From JBOFLG01 sp051657745 (GTDB lineage: Bacteria; Actinomycetota; Actinomycetes; Actinomycetales; Dermatophilaceae), in the NCBI GenBank assembly GCA_051657745.1, contig JBOFLG010000061.1:1-29172 (forward strand): a stretch of DNA of 29,172 nt, written 5' to 3'. The position numbers were made by a program, and so were the translations under genes. The notes below the pieces were generated by a model that was not told where the DNA came from, did no database searches, and saw only the letters and a list, made by a program, of their open reading frames with translations. Below, piece after piece: positions 1-8,381 of the stretch. Positions within the stretch are counted from its first letter, which is position 1. Each line of letters begins with the position of its first letter.

Positions 1-29
1 GCCGGCGTCCGCAGCCGGCATCCGTGCGG

Positions 30-1592
30 TCAGGGCAGCGGAAAGGCGCGGCTGACCGGGGAGGTGACTGCCGCGGGCCGGAGCACGGCCGCGGTGAGCA
101 TGGTGGCCGCACCGGTCCCCGAGATGCTCACGACTGAACTGCGGAGTTCACCCGACCCGCCGGACCGCTGAACCCACACCGCCGATGCACCGTCCAGCGA
201 CACCACGGTGGTGCGGTCGGCGAGCAGGCTGATCTGCCGGGTGGTGGCCTGGCCGGCGGCCGACACGGTCACCACCTCGGCGACCGATGCTCCCTCGGTC
301 GACACCAGGTGCAGCCCGCGGGACACGCCCGGCGTACTCGGTAGCGCGGCCCCGGCGAGATCACGGATGTCGGGCGCCGCTGCCGCCCAGGCGAACTCGC
401 CAGGTGCGCCGCGGCCTCCAGTAGCGCTGAAGACCGACGCCACCACCGGAACGTCGGCGGTGACCAGCACCGCATACACCCCGGTGGGAAGGCCCCGCAA
501 CGGCAGGTCACCGACTGACTCACCCGGCACCGACAGCACCGAGGCGCCGGTGACCGGCACCAGACCGTCACGCCCGAGCAGGCTGACCCGCACCACCGCG
601 GCATCCGACCCCGGCACGGCGACCCGCACCGACGTGTACCCCGAGACCACCGCCGCTGGGATGGTCTGCCGCACCGCCGGAGCCGCTCCGGCATCGACGG
701 ACTCGGCCCCCAGCGCCGTGCTGCCGTCCACCCAGGTGTCGGTCACCGACGCCTGAAGCCCCGCACCGTCGCTGGCGACATGCACCACGGCCTGCGCCTC
801 GTCGCCCGTGAACGCGTCGAGCAGCGCCGCGACCCGGCCACGCGGTGGCACGGTCTCAGTGCGCGGCTCACCGAGCGGCCCCGACCCACCGAGCACGGTG
901 ATCGTGGCAGTGACCGGGTTCGCGCCCGGGTTGACCAGGACGAGCCGCTCCTGCCGGCCCGGGCCAGCCCCACCTGCCACCAGCCAGGCGTCGGTACTGG
1001 CCGGGGAGCACGACGCGCCACTGAGCCCGCGAAGCTCCGCACCCTCGAGCCGCCACTCCTGGGCTGCGGCCACACCCGGAGCCGACGCGCCGGTAGCGTC
1101 GACAATCACCGGCCCACGGCCGGGCAGCGCACCGGATGCCGCACCCGGCCGAGCCGCGGTGAGAGCCGCCAGCACCGCACTGCCAGAACGAAGTTCGGCC
1201 GCGCCGGCACCCGCAGGCTGAGCCGGGAGCAGCGGCATCGGCGCACTCGCCACGGCGACGCTGCCACCGACTGCGATATCTGGCGCCGCGGCGAGACCGC
1301 TCAGCCCGTTGCCTGGGCAGCCAAGAGACTGGGCCGTGACCAGACCGGCGCCGGCCAGGGAGCCGGCCGCGGCGTCATCTGCCCCGACCAGGTCGAGGGT
1401 CACCGGCCGCGCGGTGGCGGCCCACACCAGCACCGCTGTTCCGCCGGCCGCGACCAGCACCCGCGACACACCGGGAAGGTGACGGCGTGCCACCGCGCGG
1501 CCCCGCGCCGCCGCACTGCCGGTCACCGCCCGACTCCGCGCCACCGCCCTTCGTGCCACCGCGCGGCCCCGCGCCGCCGCACCGCCGGTCAT
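30..1592 (-). CDS. DUF5719-type membrane-anchored protein
   Basis: A 520-residue protein of unknown function. The first ~40 residues are Arg/Ala-rich and repetitive. One hydrophobic segment follows at about residues 45-65 (VLVAAGGTAVLVWAATA), so the rest probably lies outside the membrane as a single-pass, N-in anchored protein. The large C-terminal part is rich in Gly, Ala, Val, Ser and Thr and reads as beta-sandwich modules. Cysteines occur near residues 91 and 195. Its ATG overlaps the stop of the upstream GT2/membrane gene (ATGA), so the two are co-translated. DUF5719 proteins typically sit beside this glycosyltransferase and WhiB in actinobacteria (family knowledge). That context suggests a role in envelope glycan handling, but the function is unknown. 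The family call rests on gene order and general architecture, not on a catalytic motif. Confidence 0.75.
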   Translation of the reverse strand: MTGGAAARGRAVARRAVARSRAVTGSAAARGRAVARRHLPGVSRVLVAAGGTAVLVWAATARPVTLDLVGADDAAAGSLAGAGLVTAQSLGCPGNGLSGLAAAPDIAVGGSVAVASAPMPLLPAQPAGAGAAELRSGSAVLAALTAARPGAASGALPGRGPVIVDATGASAPGVAAAQEWRLEGAELRGLSGASCSPASTDAWLVAGGAGPGRQERLVLVNPGANPVTATITVLGGSGPLGEPRTETVPPRGRVAALLDAFTGDEAQAVVHVASDGAGLQASVTDTWVDGSTALGAESVDAGAAPAVRQTIPAAVVSGYTSVRVAVPGSDAAVVRVSLLGRDGLVPVTGASVLSVPGESVGDLPLRGLPTGVYAVLVTADVPVVASVFSATGGRGAPGEFAWAAAAPDIRDLAGAALPSTPGVSRGLHLVSTEGASVAEVVTVSAAGQATTRQISLLADRTTVVSLDGASAVWVQRSGGSGELRSSVVSISGTGAATMLTAAVLRPAAVTSPVSRAFPLP

Positions 1593-1598
1593 TGCCCG
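1486..1598. repeat. Two 47-bp imperfect direct copies, 66 bp apart
   Basis: Copies at 1486-1532 and 1552-1598 differ at about three bases. The offset is 66 bp (22 codons), so the frame is kept, and it duplicates an AAARGRAVARR peptide at the N-terminus of the DUF5719-type protein. The second copy runs over the ATGA overlap into the 3' end of the upstream gene. Confidence 0.7.
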
Positions 1599-4500
1599 GC
1601 CACCCGGGACTCGCGACGCCCGAAGGGCACAGCCAGAAAACCAAGCACCACGAGCGCACCCAACTGGGCGTACCGCCAGCCGTGGCCGTCGCCCACGACG
1701 ACGGTGAGTTCACTACGGCCAGGAGGCAATTGGTAACTGGGCGAGCCGGCACTGGTGTCGGCGGCGAGCACCCGACCGTTGACACGCACGACCGCCACCG
1801 CAGCCCACGGAGCCGGCTGGGCCACCACCAGGCGGCTGCCGGATGGAGCGTCGATGACCGTGCGGGTGCCGCCATGCGCAGCGGAGGTGGGGACCAACGT
1901 CGCGCCGTCCGGTGACTCGATCCGAAGCCGAGGCGAGGTCACCAGCGTGGCACCGCGCGCGCCGACCGGGCTCACCCGCCAGAGATCCCACCCGTCGCGT
2001 GGCGCGATCCGGGTGAGACCCGCGGTGGCATCGAGCCGACGCGCCACCTCGGGCACTGTGCCGGCCCGGATGGCGAGCAGGTCGGTGGCCGTCGCGGCAA
2101 ACAACGCGGTGCCATCGGAGGTGCCCCCCAGGAGTGCGGTGAGCGACTCGGCCACGTCGGCATCGGCGTCGCCGACCACCGGGAGCGGGCGCGTCACCGC
2201 TGCGGTCTCCCGACTCACGAACCGATACCCGGCGCCGTCGGGGCCGGGCTGGACGAAGAGCGAGCGGGTAGCGAATGCGCCGGCTGCTTGCTCGACGGCG
2301 ACGGCCGGGCGCGGGTCGCCGGCCGGCACCAGCGCGGCGCCGAGACCGGTGACCGCACCTGCCCCGGCCGCGCCGACAACGCCGACAGCCGCCACCACCG
2401 AGACCGCCCGCGTGGCGACTAGCCCTCGGCGAGTGGCGCGCCCGGCCGACAGCCCATCGAGCCCGCGGACCAGGGCGAACACCGCAACAAGCGCCACCGG
2501 CAGGACCATCACCCCCGCCCACAGCGTGATCGCCTCGTCGCGGCCCGCCGGCACCGTGCCGAGCCGGACACCTGAAGCGATCAGGGCCACCACGGCCAGC
2601 GTGGGGAGCAGTACGGCGAGCACCACCGGAGCCCGGTCGCCCGGACGACGACGCAGCAACGCCAGCACACCGCAGATCACGAGCAGTGCACCTGGCCACA
2701 CCGCACCGCCGGCGGCGCCGACATCCAGCGCGATGATGCGCCACGGGTCGAGCGCCTCACCGCTGCGGACGGCCAGCCCGGACCCGGCGACCAGCTCGGG
2801 CCACGCGCGCCGGGCCGTGGAGGCAACCCACGGCGCCAGCACCAGCAGCGGCACGAGCAGGACGACGAGAGCATGCACCCGAGCCCGCCGAGCGAGCACC
2901 ACCAGCGGCGCGGCCACGACGGCTGCGGAGAGTAGCAGCACCGGAGCGAACGAGCCGAGTACCACCAGTGCCAACGCGGTGGCGAACGCGCTGGTGGCCG
3001 TGGACCGACGCGCCGCCACCAGCCACAGTCCGGCGCCGACCGCAGGGAGCAACACCAGCGCCACCACCGCGCCGAGCCGGCCCTCGGCCACCGCCGCACC
3101 GGCAGCCCCAGTGGTGGACCACGCCACCGCACCGAGCGCGCGGACTCGGCCCGACCGGGCCACGACCCGGAGCGCGAGGTACGCCGAGGCCGCAGCGAGC
3201 GGCATCCCGAACACCAGCAGCAGAGTCACCACCAGACCGGCCGGAGAGGCCGGGCCCGGAAGCAGCGGCAGATGGTCGACGAGCCACGCCGGGCCGGCCA
3301 GGAGCAGCGCTGACGGCCCGGCGGCCCCCGGCGCACCGAGCCCGCCGCCGGTCCAACCGTCGGACCAGGAGTGCCAGAGTGCGGCCGCGTCGGCCCGAGT
3401 GCCGACCAACTCGCCGCCAGCCAGACCCGCGCCGGCCCGGGTAAGCACGTCGGCCCCGAGGGTGCGGGCGGCAACGACGGTCGCCACCGCGACCATCCCG
3501 GTGGCGAGCACCCCGGGGTGCCGGATGACGTGCGCCAGCCAGGACCGCGGGCTGAGGTCGTGGGCCTGCTCACCGATCGGCGGGCGCGGCGGCACCACCG
3601 CGTCGTGGACGGCATCCGCCCAGGACGCCAGCACGGCGCGCCGCGGTTCGAAGAGCGTGCGCAGGTCGCGCCGGTTCACCGTGCGCACCTGACGGGTGCC
3701 CCACCGCACGGCCACTGCGCCGAACGGGTCGAGCGCGACGAGCCCGCTGAACTCGGCCCAGGCCGCGCGCGGTCGCTTGAGGAGCAGCAGGCCAACGCCG
3801 GCCAGGACCGAGGTCAGGGTCACCCAGGTGGCGAGGGGTAGCGCGGACCACCACGACACTCGGGCCAGCGCCACTCGGCGCGCTGCCCGACGCCGGGCGG
3901 GCGTGCCCGCCGCGGCCACCGCGGCGCCGGCGATCGAGCGGAGGCGGACCTGCGGGACGACGACCACCCGCCGACCCGCCGCGTGGGCCCGCCAGCCGAG
4001 GTCCAGGTCAGCCGCGACATCGCCGAACGAGCGACCCCAACCCCGCAGCGCGACGAGGAGTTCACGCTCGATGAGGGAGCCCGCGAACGGCACCGCAAGG
4101 ACATCAGACAGCTGGTCGTATTGGCCTTGGTCGGGCTCACCCGGCACCGGGCCGGCGAGGACCCGCCCGCCCCGGGTCGACCGCAGCGCGACCGCGCGAA
4201 GCAGGTGCGGATCGTCGGCATCGACGTGTTTGCCACCGACCACTCCGGTCGACGGAGAACGCCGCCACGCATCGACCAGGCCGGCCAGCACCTCGGGCTC
4301 CGGCTCGGTGCCGACCGGCAGGAACCACACCAACGTCGGGTCCCCGAGGTGGTCCCGGACCGCCTGCCAGGCCACCTCGCGCAGTGACGCGCGCGGGTCC
4401 GCCGGGACGTCGCGCACCGGCACCGGAGAACGGGCCCGCGCGGCCCAGAGAATCGCGGCGACGTCGGCGTCATCCGGGCCGCGGGCACCGCCGGTGCGGT

Positions 4501-4669
4501 CCAGCACGACGATTGCGTCGGGGGTGAGGGTCTGGCCCAGAACCAGGTCGAGCTGCTCGGACAGGCCGCGCGGAGTGGCCCGCGTGACGATGACCGCCGT
4601 GACCGTCGGCACGACACCCCCGCCCGAGTCAGCCGCGGGACGGGATGGGCGGGTGGGAGCCAGTGTCAT
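1589..4669 (-). CDS. GT2 glycosyltransferase fused to large polytopic membrane region
   Basis: A 1026-residue protein. Residues ~20-230 form a glycosyltransferase family 2 domain: a beta-strand VTAVIVTRA start, a VVLDRTGG segment, and a DLDLGWRAHAAGRRV stretch typical of the GT2 acceptor/ED region. From about residue 270 onward there are many hydrophobic helices (at least ten), with a soluble C-terminal portion around residues 780-1000 and a last TM helix (LGALVVLGFLAVPF) before the basic C-terminus. It is probably an envelope glycan transferase using a nucleotide sugar or lipid-linked donor; the substrate cannot be read. It lies 31 bp downstream of whiB and overlaps the next gene by four bases, so all three probably form one transcription unit. 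The ATG at 4669 lacks a clear Shine-Dalgarno, so the start is moderately certain. Confidence 0.85.
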   Translation of the reverse strand: MTLAPTRPSRPAADSGGGVVPTVTAVIVTRATPRGLSEQLDLVLGQTLTPDAIVVLDRTGGARGPDDADVAAILWAARARSPVPVRDVPADPRASLREVAWQAVRDHLGDPTLVWFLPVGTEPEPEVLAGLVDAWRRSPSTGVVGGKHVDADDPHLLRAVALRSTRGGRVLAGPVPGEPDQGQYDQLSDVLAVPFAGSLIERELLVALRGWGRSFGDVAADLDLGWRAHAAGRRVVVVPQVRLRSIAGAAVAAAGTPARRRAARRVALARVSWWSALPLATWVTLTSVLAGVGLLLLKRPRAAWAEFSGLVALDPFGAVAVRWGTRQVRTVNRRDLRTLFEPRRAVLASWADAVHDAVVPPRPPIGEQAHDLSPRSWLAHVIRHPGVLATGMVAVATVVAARTLGADVLTRAGAGLAGGELVGTRADAAALWHSWSDGWTGGGLGAPGAAGPSALLLAGPAWLVDHLPLLPGPASPAGLVVTLLLVFGMPLAAASAYLALRVVARSGRVRALGAVAWSTTGAAGAAVAEGRLGAVVALVLLPAVGAGLWLVAARRSTATSAFATALALVVLGSFAPVLLLSAAVVAAPLVVLARRARVHALVVLLVPLLVLAPWVASTARRAWPELVAGSGLAVRSGEALDPWRIIALDVGAAGGAVWPGALLVICGVLALLRRRPGDRAPVVLAVLLPTLAVVALIASGVRLGTVPAGRDEAITLWAGVMVLPVALVAVFALVRGLDGLSAGRATRRGLVATRAVSVVAAVGVVGAAGAGAVTGLGAALVPAGDPRPAVAVEQAAGAFATRSLFVQPGPDGAGYRFVSRETAAVTRPLPVVGDADADVAESLTALLGGTSDGTALFAATATDLLAIRAGTVPEVARRLDATAGLTRIAPRDGWDLWRVSPVGARGATLVTSPRLRIESPDGATLVPTSAAHGGTRTVIDAPSGSRLVVAQPAPWAAVAVVRVNGRVLAADTSAGSPSYQLPPGRSELTVVVGDGHGWRYAQLGALVVLGFLAVPFGRRESRVAGQ

Positions 4670-4700
4670 GCGGGAAACAGACGTGGTGAGGCTGACCGCC

Positions 4701-4976
4701 TCAGACCGCGCGCTTCTTCAACTTGCGGCGCTCACGCTCGGACATGCCACCCCAGATGCCGAAGCGTTCGTCATTGGCGAGGGCGTACTCGAGGCACTCG
4801 GACCGCACCTCGCACCCCACACAGACCCTCTTCGCCTCCCGAGTCGACCCCCCTTTCTCCGGAAAGAACGCCTCGGGATCGGTCTGTGCGCACAGGGATC
4901 GTCCCTGCCATCCGAGCGCGCCATCCTCCCCGTCATCCTCGCCGAGCGAACCGTCGATCGCGAACAGTTCGTGCAT
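4701..4976 (-). CDS. whiB2: WhiB-family iron-sulfur regulator (WhiB2/WhmD-like)
   Basis: A 91-residue redox-sensitive DNA-binding regulator. Four cysteines at 29, 52, 55 and 61 give the C-X22-C-X2-C-X5-C pattern that holds a [4Fe-4S] cluster. GIWGG at residues 73-77 is the family turn, followed by the basic tail RERRKLKKRA that contacts DNA. The DPEAFFPEKGGS segment matches the WhiB/WhiB2/WhmD subgroup, which controls septation and cell division in Streptomyces and mycobacteria (family knowledge). I chose the ATG at 4976 over the longer frame starting at 5126: AGGAGGG at 4981-4987 lies four bases upstream, the extra 50 residues look non-coding, and they would cover the promoter. It is divergent from cofD, the same order as whiB2-fbiA in mycobacteria. 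It probably leads an operon with the two envelope genes downstream. Confidence 0.95.
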   Translation of the reverse strand: MHELFAIDGSLGEDDGEDGALGWQGRSLCAQTDPEAFFPEKGGSTREAKRVCVGCEVRSECLEYALANDERFGIWGGMSERERRKLKKRAV

Positions 4977-5037
4977 CGTGCCCTCCTGACCCTCGACCCG
5001 AGTGCGCCGGTCGGGTCTACCGGAACACGTGAGTGAA

Positions 5038-5066
5038 ATTACACGCGTGTCATGCGCTGTCGTCAA
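5038..5066 (-). promoter_or_regulatory. Sigma-70-type promoter of whiB with palindromic spacer
   Basis: On the minus strand, TTGACG (5061-5066) and TGTAAT (5038-5043) are separated by exactly 17 bp, giving a close match to the housekeeping consensus. Transcription would begin near 5031, leaving a ~55-nt leader before the whiB ATG. The spacer contains the perfect 10-bp palindrome ACACGCGTGT (5041-5050), which is placed like an operator. Confidence 0.7.
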
Positions 5067-5236
5067 GCCCGTTGGTGATATCGGACGGAGTCCATCATTT
5101 GCCTGCGAGGGCACTGCGCATGGCACTAAGGTACGCGCCCTCCAGCCCGCTCACACCACTCGTCATACTCGTATCCGCACCACCACCTACCCGGCCGCGT
5201 GACCCGCCGAGCCCACAGCCTGCGAGACTTTGACAT

Positions 5237-6223
5237 ATGCGCATCACCGCCCTCTCCGGCGGGGTGGGCGGGGCCCGCTTCATCCGCGGCCTGCGTCACC
5301 ACCTCGACCACACCCCAGGCCTGGCCGACTCCCAGGTCACCGTCATCGCCAATACTGGTGACGACATCACGCTCTTCGGTCTGCGCGTGTGCCCCGACGT
5401 CGACACGCTGCTCTACACCCTCGGCGACGGAGTCCACGAGGGCCAGGGGTGGGGGCGGGCCGAGGAGTCGCACCGGGTCCAGGCTGAGCTCGCGGCGTAC
5501 GGCGCCGACCCGCAATGGTTCGCGCTTGGCGACCTCGACATCGGGACCCACATCGCGCGCTCCCAATGGCTGGGCCAGGGGATGCCGCTCAGCGGGGTCA
5601 CCGCCCGCCTCGCCGACCGCTGGGGACTCCCCACGCGAGGCTTCACCCTGCTGCCGATGACCGACCGGCCGGTCGAAACCCACGTCGTCGTGGACGACCC
5701 CGCAGCCGAGGGCGGCGAGCGCGCCATCCACTTCCAGGAGTGGTGGGTCCGGCACCAAGCCGCCCTGCCGGCCCGGCGGTTCGTGGTCGCCGGGCTCGAC
5801 AAGGCGGCCGCCGCGCCCGGGGTGCTCGACGCCATCCGGAGCGCCGATGTGGTGCTGCTGCCGCCGAGCAACCCCGTGGTGTCGGTCGGCATCATCCTCG
5901 GGGTGTCTGGGGTGCGCGACGCGCTGCGCGGCACGGCGGCGCCGGTGGTCGGGGTGTCGCCGCTGATCTCCGGCCGTCCGGTTCGCGGGCACGCCGATGC
6001 CTGCCTCGCCGCGGTGGGGGTGCCCGTGACCGCAGGTGGGGTGGCCTCGCTCTACGAAGACTTCCTCGACGGCTGGCTCGTCGACCCGGCCGATGCCGCG
6101 ACCGCGCTCCCCCGTGCGCGGGTTGACGCGTTCGACGGCCCGCTGCTGATGTCCGACCTCGACGCCACCGGCCGGATCGCCCGCCATGCGTTGGGGATGG
6201 CGGCGGCCGTGACCGCCGGGTGA
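5237..6223 (+). CDS. cofD: 2-phospho-L-lactate/phosphoenolpyruvate transferase (CofD/FbiA)
   Basis: A 328-residue cytosolic enzyme of coenzyme F420 biosynthesis. It joins the lactyl or enolpyruvyl phosphate moiety of the guanylated donor to 7,8-didemethyl-8-hydroxy-5-deazariboflavin (Fo), giving F420-0 or dehydro-F420-0. In actinobacteria the donor is thought to be PEP-derived (family knowledge). The N-terminus has the family signature LSGGVGGARF (residues 6-15). NTGDD at about 39-43, WFALGDLDIGTH at about 94-105, and LLPPSNPVVSVG in the C-terminal half are also typical. Length is normal for the family. The ATG at 5237 has only a weak ribosome site. It overlaps cofE by four bases (GTGA), so the pair is translationally coupled. 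The donor-forming guanylyltransferase (CofC/FbiD) and Fo synthase are not in this window. Confidence 0.96.
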   Translation: MRITALSGGVGGARFIRGLRHHLDHTPGLADSQVTVIANTGDDITLFGLRVCPDVDTLLYTLGDGVHEGQGWGRAEESHRVQAELAAYGADPQWFALGDLDIGTHIARSQWLGQGMPLSGVTARLADRWGLPTRGFTLLPMTDRPVETHVVVDDPAAEGGERAIHFQEWWVRHQAALPARRFVVAGLDKAAAAPGVLDAIRSADVVLLPPSNPVVSVGIILGVSGVRDALRGTAAPVVGVSPLISGRPVRGHADACLAAVGVPVTAGGVASLYEDFLDGWLVDPADAATALPRARVDAFDGPLLMSDLDATGRIARHALGMAAAVTAG

Positions 6224-7332
6224 GGAGCGCGCCGCTGACCGTCATCCCGGTCACCGGGCTCCCCGAGGTCCAGGCCGGCGCCGACCTGGGTGGGTTGCTC
6301 GCGGCCGCGCTCACCGACAGCGGCATCGCGCTCACGCCGGGCGACTGCCTGGTGGTGTCGAGCAAAGTGGTGTCCAAGGCGCTCGGCCGTACCTGGCCCG
6401 GGCCGCGGGCGGATGCCGTCGACGCCGCCTCGGTGCGGGTGGTCGCCGAGCGTCGCGGACGGGCCGGGGTCACCCGCGTGGTCGAGTCGGTGGCGGGGCC
6501 GGTGATGGCCGCAGCAGGGGTCGACGCCTCGAACACCGGGCCGGGCGGCGAGGTGCTGCTGCTCCCCGAGGACCCCGACCGGGAGGCGCACCGGCTGCGC
6601 GCCGCGGTGCTCGAGGCGCTGGGGCTCGGCACCGACCTGGCCGTGGCCGTACTGCTCAGTGACACCGCCGGGCGGCCATGGCGCGACGGTCTCACCGACC
6701 TCGCCATCGGTGCCGCCGGGCTGCACGTGCTTGACGACCTCCGCGGAGCCCACGACGCCGACGGCCGGCCGCTCGCCGTCACCACCCGCGCCGTGGCCGA
6801 CGAGGTCGCTGGTGCCGCCGACCTGGTCAAGGGGAAAGCTGACGGCATCCCGGCGGCTCTGGTCCGGGGGCTCCCGGTGTCGTGGTTTTCACCGGACGGC
6901 ATCGGGGCGCGGGCAGTGGTGCGCACCGGCGCTGGCGACTGGTTCGCGCTGGGACATGTCGAGGCGGTGCGGGCCGCACTCGGTGCCGCGCCCGGCTCGG
7001 ATGCCGCGGCGCACGTGGGCGTGCCGGCCACCGACCCTGAGCCGATTGCCGCCCGGGTGACGCGGGTGGTCGCCCTCGCGCTGCTGCACGACGAGGACGG
7101 TGGCGCCGACGTGGCCCTGGGCACCGGCGCCGACGTGGCCCTGGGCACCGGCGCCGACGTGGCCCTGGGCACCGGCGCCGACGTGGCTGCGGTGACGCTG
7201 ACGTCGTCGGACGCCTACGGCCTGGGGCGCTTGGTGGCTCGCCTCGAGGTGGCCGCGCACGCGGAGCGGCTGCGGGCGACCTCAGCCGTACCCGGCGCGG
7301 GTTCGGTCACGGTGCACCTCGCCGAACGCTGA
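6220..7332 (+). CDS. cofE: Coenzyme F420-0:L-glutamate ligase (CofE/FbiB N-terminal type)
   Basis: A 370-residue enzyme that adds gamma-linked L-glutamates to F420-0 using GTP. The CofE core covers residues ~1-255: VIPVTGLPEV near the start, SSKVVSKALG around 47-56, SDTAGRPWRDG around 147-157, and KGKADGIPAALVRGL around 205-220, all typical motifs. Mycobacterial FbiB (about 450 residues) has an added FMN-binding nitroreductase-like domain. Here the ~115-residue tail is too short for it and shows no clear nitroreductase motif, so it may be a reduced remnant or a different extension (inference). The tail contains a 24-bp in-frame tandem repeat coding for GADVALGT. The GTG start overlaps the cofD stop. 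Its end faces the DNA glycosylase gene across 72 bp. Confidence 0.93.
   Translation: MRSAPLTVIPVTGLPEVQAGADLGGLLAAALTDSGIALTPGDCLVVSSKVVSKALGRTWPGPRADAVDAASVRVVAERRGRAGVTRVVESVAGPVMAAAGVDASNTGPGGEVLLLPEDPDREAHRLRAAVLEALGLGTDLAVAVLLSDTAGRPWRDGLTDLAIGAAGLHVLDDLRGAHDADGRPLAVTTRAVADEVAGAADLVKGKADGIPAALVRGLPVSWFSPDGIGARAVVRTGAGDWFALGHVEAVRAALGAAPGSDAAAHVGVPATDPEPIAARVTRVVALALLHDEDGGADVALGTGADVALGTGADVALGTGADVAAVTLTSSDAYGLGRLVARLEVAAHAERLRATSAVPGAGSVTVHLAER
7102..7188 (+). repeat. 24-bp tandem repeat inside cofE (3 full + partial copy)
   Basis: Units at 7102-7125, 7126-7149 and 7150-7173 are identical, and a 15-bp partial copy follows at 7174-7188. Each unit encodes GADVALGT, so copy-number change would keep the frame and only lengthen or shorten a linker in the C-terminal tail. 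Confidence 0.95.
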
Positions 7333-7404
7333 CGCCGTCTCCGCCCGGGGCTATGTCACCGCCGCCGAGCGGGCCCCGAACACCGGCGCCGGGTCACCAC
7401 CACC

Positions 7405-8355
7405 TCAGCGTCCGCGCACCGGCAGGTGCGAGCGGGGCGCCATCCGCGGCCCCCGCCGAGGCCGGTGGTGGCCGCCGAGGTCGAGCAGGCGCTGTACGCG
7501 GTATCGATGCCCCGCATACGGCTCGAGCACCTCGACCAACGTGGCGTCGTCGCCAGCGGTCCCGGTGAGCGCCCAGGTGACGTCCTTGGCCACGTGATAG
7601 TCCCCGAAGCTGACCTCGTCGGCCAGCCCGAGCGCCCGCTGCGCCACCTCGGCCCAGGTCCACGGCCCGACACCCGGCAGCGCGGTCAACCGAGCGCGGG
7701 CGTCATCCGGCGACAACGACACACACTCCTCGATCCGCCCGGCGTGACCCACCGCCCGCACCACGGTGCGCGAGCGCCCGGAGTCGACGCCGGCGCGGAG
7801 CCACTCCCATGACGGCACCGCCGCCCAGCCGCGCGGGTCGGGGGGCACCACCAGGCCCAACTGCTCGCCCGGGCCCGGCGACGGCGACCCGAACCTCCGC
7901 ACCAGGAGCCGGTAGCCCGCGAACGCCTCTGCGCCGGTGACCTTCTGCTCGATCACCGAGGCCACCAGACACTGCACGACACCGCGATTGCGCGGCACCC
8001 GCCACCCCGGCCACCGCCGCCACTCCTGCGCGACCAGCGGGTGCGGTGGCTCGAACCCGCGGATGTCGTCGAACTCGCCCACCAGCTCGGGCACACCGTC
8101 GAGTGCCCACTGCGCACCGCCCCCCCACGCGGTCGCGACGACCTCGGCCGTGGCCGGCGCCGCCTCCACCCGCACCGTGGCCGGCCCGGCCGGGGTCGAC
8201 CAGGCGAACCACCACCCGCCGGCATCCCGCCGACTGGTCGGGTCACCGCGACCGCGGCGGAGCGTCCCGAGCACGGCATCCAGGGGCACCGGACGCGACA
8301 CCCCGACGCGGCGGCTCGTGCCGGATGCCGCACGGCCGGTGCCGGATGACGTCAC
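7405..8355 (-). CDS. AlkA-like DNA-3-methyladenine glycosylase (HhH-GPD family)
   Basis: A 316-residue base-excision repair enzyme of the HhH-GPD superfamily, expected to remove alkylated purines from DNA. It shows the helix-hairpin-helix LPGVGPWTWAEV followed by SFGDYHVAKDV, whose Asp occupies the usual catalytic position. Upstream, VVQCLVASVIEQKVTG matches the first helices of the glycosylase fold. The N-terminal third resembles the AlkA N-domain. The reading frame is open back to a TTG at 8442, but that would overlap the upstream methyltransferase by about 60 bp. I chose the GTG at 8355; a GTG about 20 codons further in is also possible. It is the last gene of a five-gene minus-strand run, although its repair role does not match its glycan-related neighbours. 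The substrate range is not determined. Confidence 0.85.
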   Translation of the reverse strand: MTSSGTGRAASGTSRRVGVSRPVPLDAVLGTLRRGRGDPTSRRDAGGWWFAWSTPAGPATVRVEAAPATAEVVATAWGGGAQWALDGVPELVGEFDDIRGFEPPHPLVAQEWRRWPGWRVPRNRGVVQCLVASVIEQKVTGAEAFAGYRLLVRRFGSPSPGPGEQLGLVVPPDPRGWAAVPSWEWLRAGVDSGRSRTVVRAVGHAGRIEECVSLSPDDARARLTALPGVGPWTWAEVAQRALGLADEVSFGDYHVAKDVTWALTGTAGDDATLVEVLEPYAGHRYRVQRLLDLGGHHRPRRGPRMAPRSHLPVRGR

Positions 8356-8381
8356 GCCGCTCGGCCCGTCCGCACCGGGCG

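Noticed and set aside
1755..3692. 645-residue plus-strand frame rich in Ser/Thr/Ala/Arg
   Set aside because: It is antisense to the GT2/membrane fusion, whose hydrophobic helices explain the pattern. Low-complexity composition without domains.
5126..6187. 353-residue minus-strand frame opposite cofD
   Set aside because: Shadow of a gene with clear CofD motifs. The product is His/Arg/Gly-rich and matches no family.
7102..7188. Possible CRISPR-like array
   Set aside because: The copies are directly adjacent with no spacers and are in frame within cofE.
7333..7404. Hairpin between the convergent cofE and glycosylase genes
   Set aside because: Only about six base pairs around a ~20-nt loop could be paired, too weak to call a terminator.
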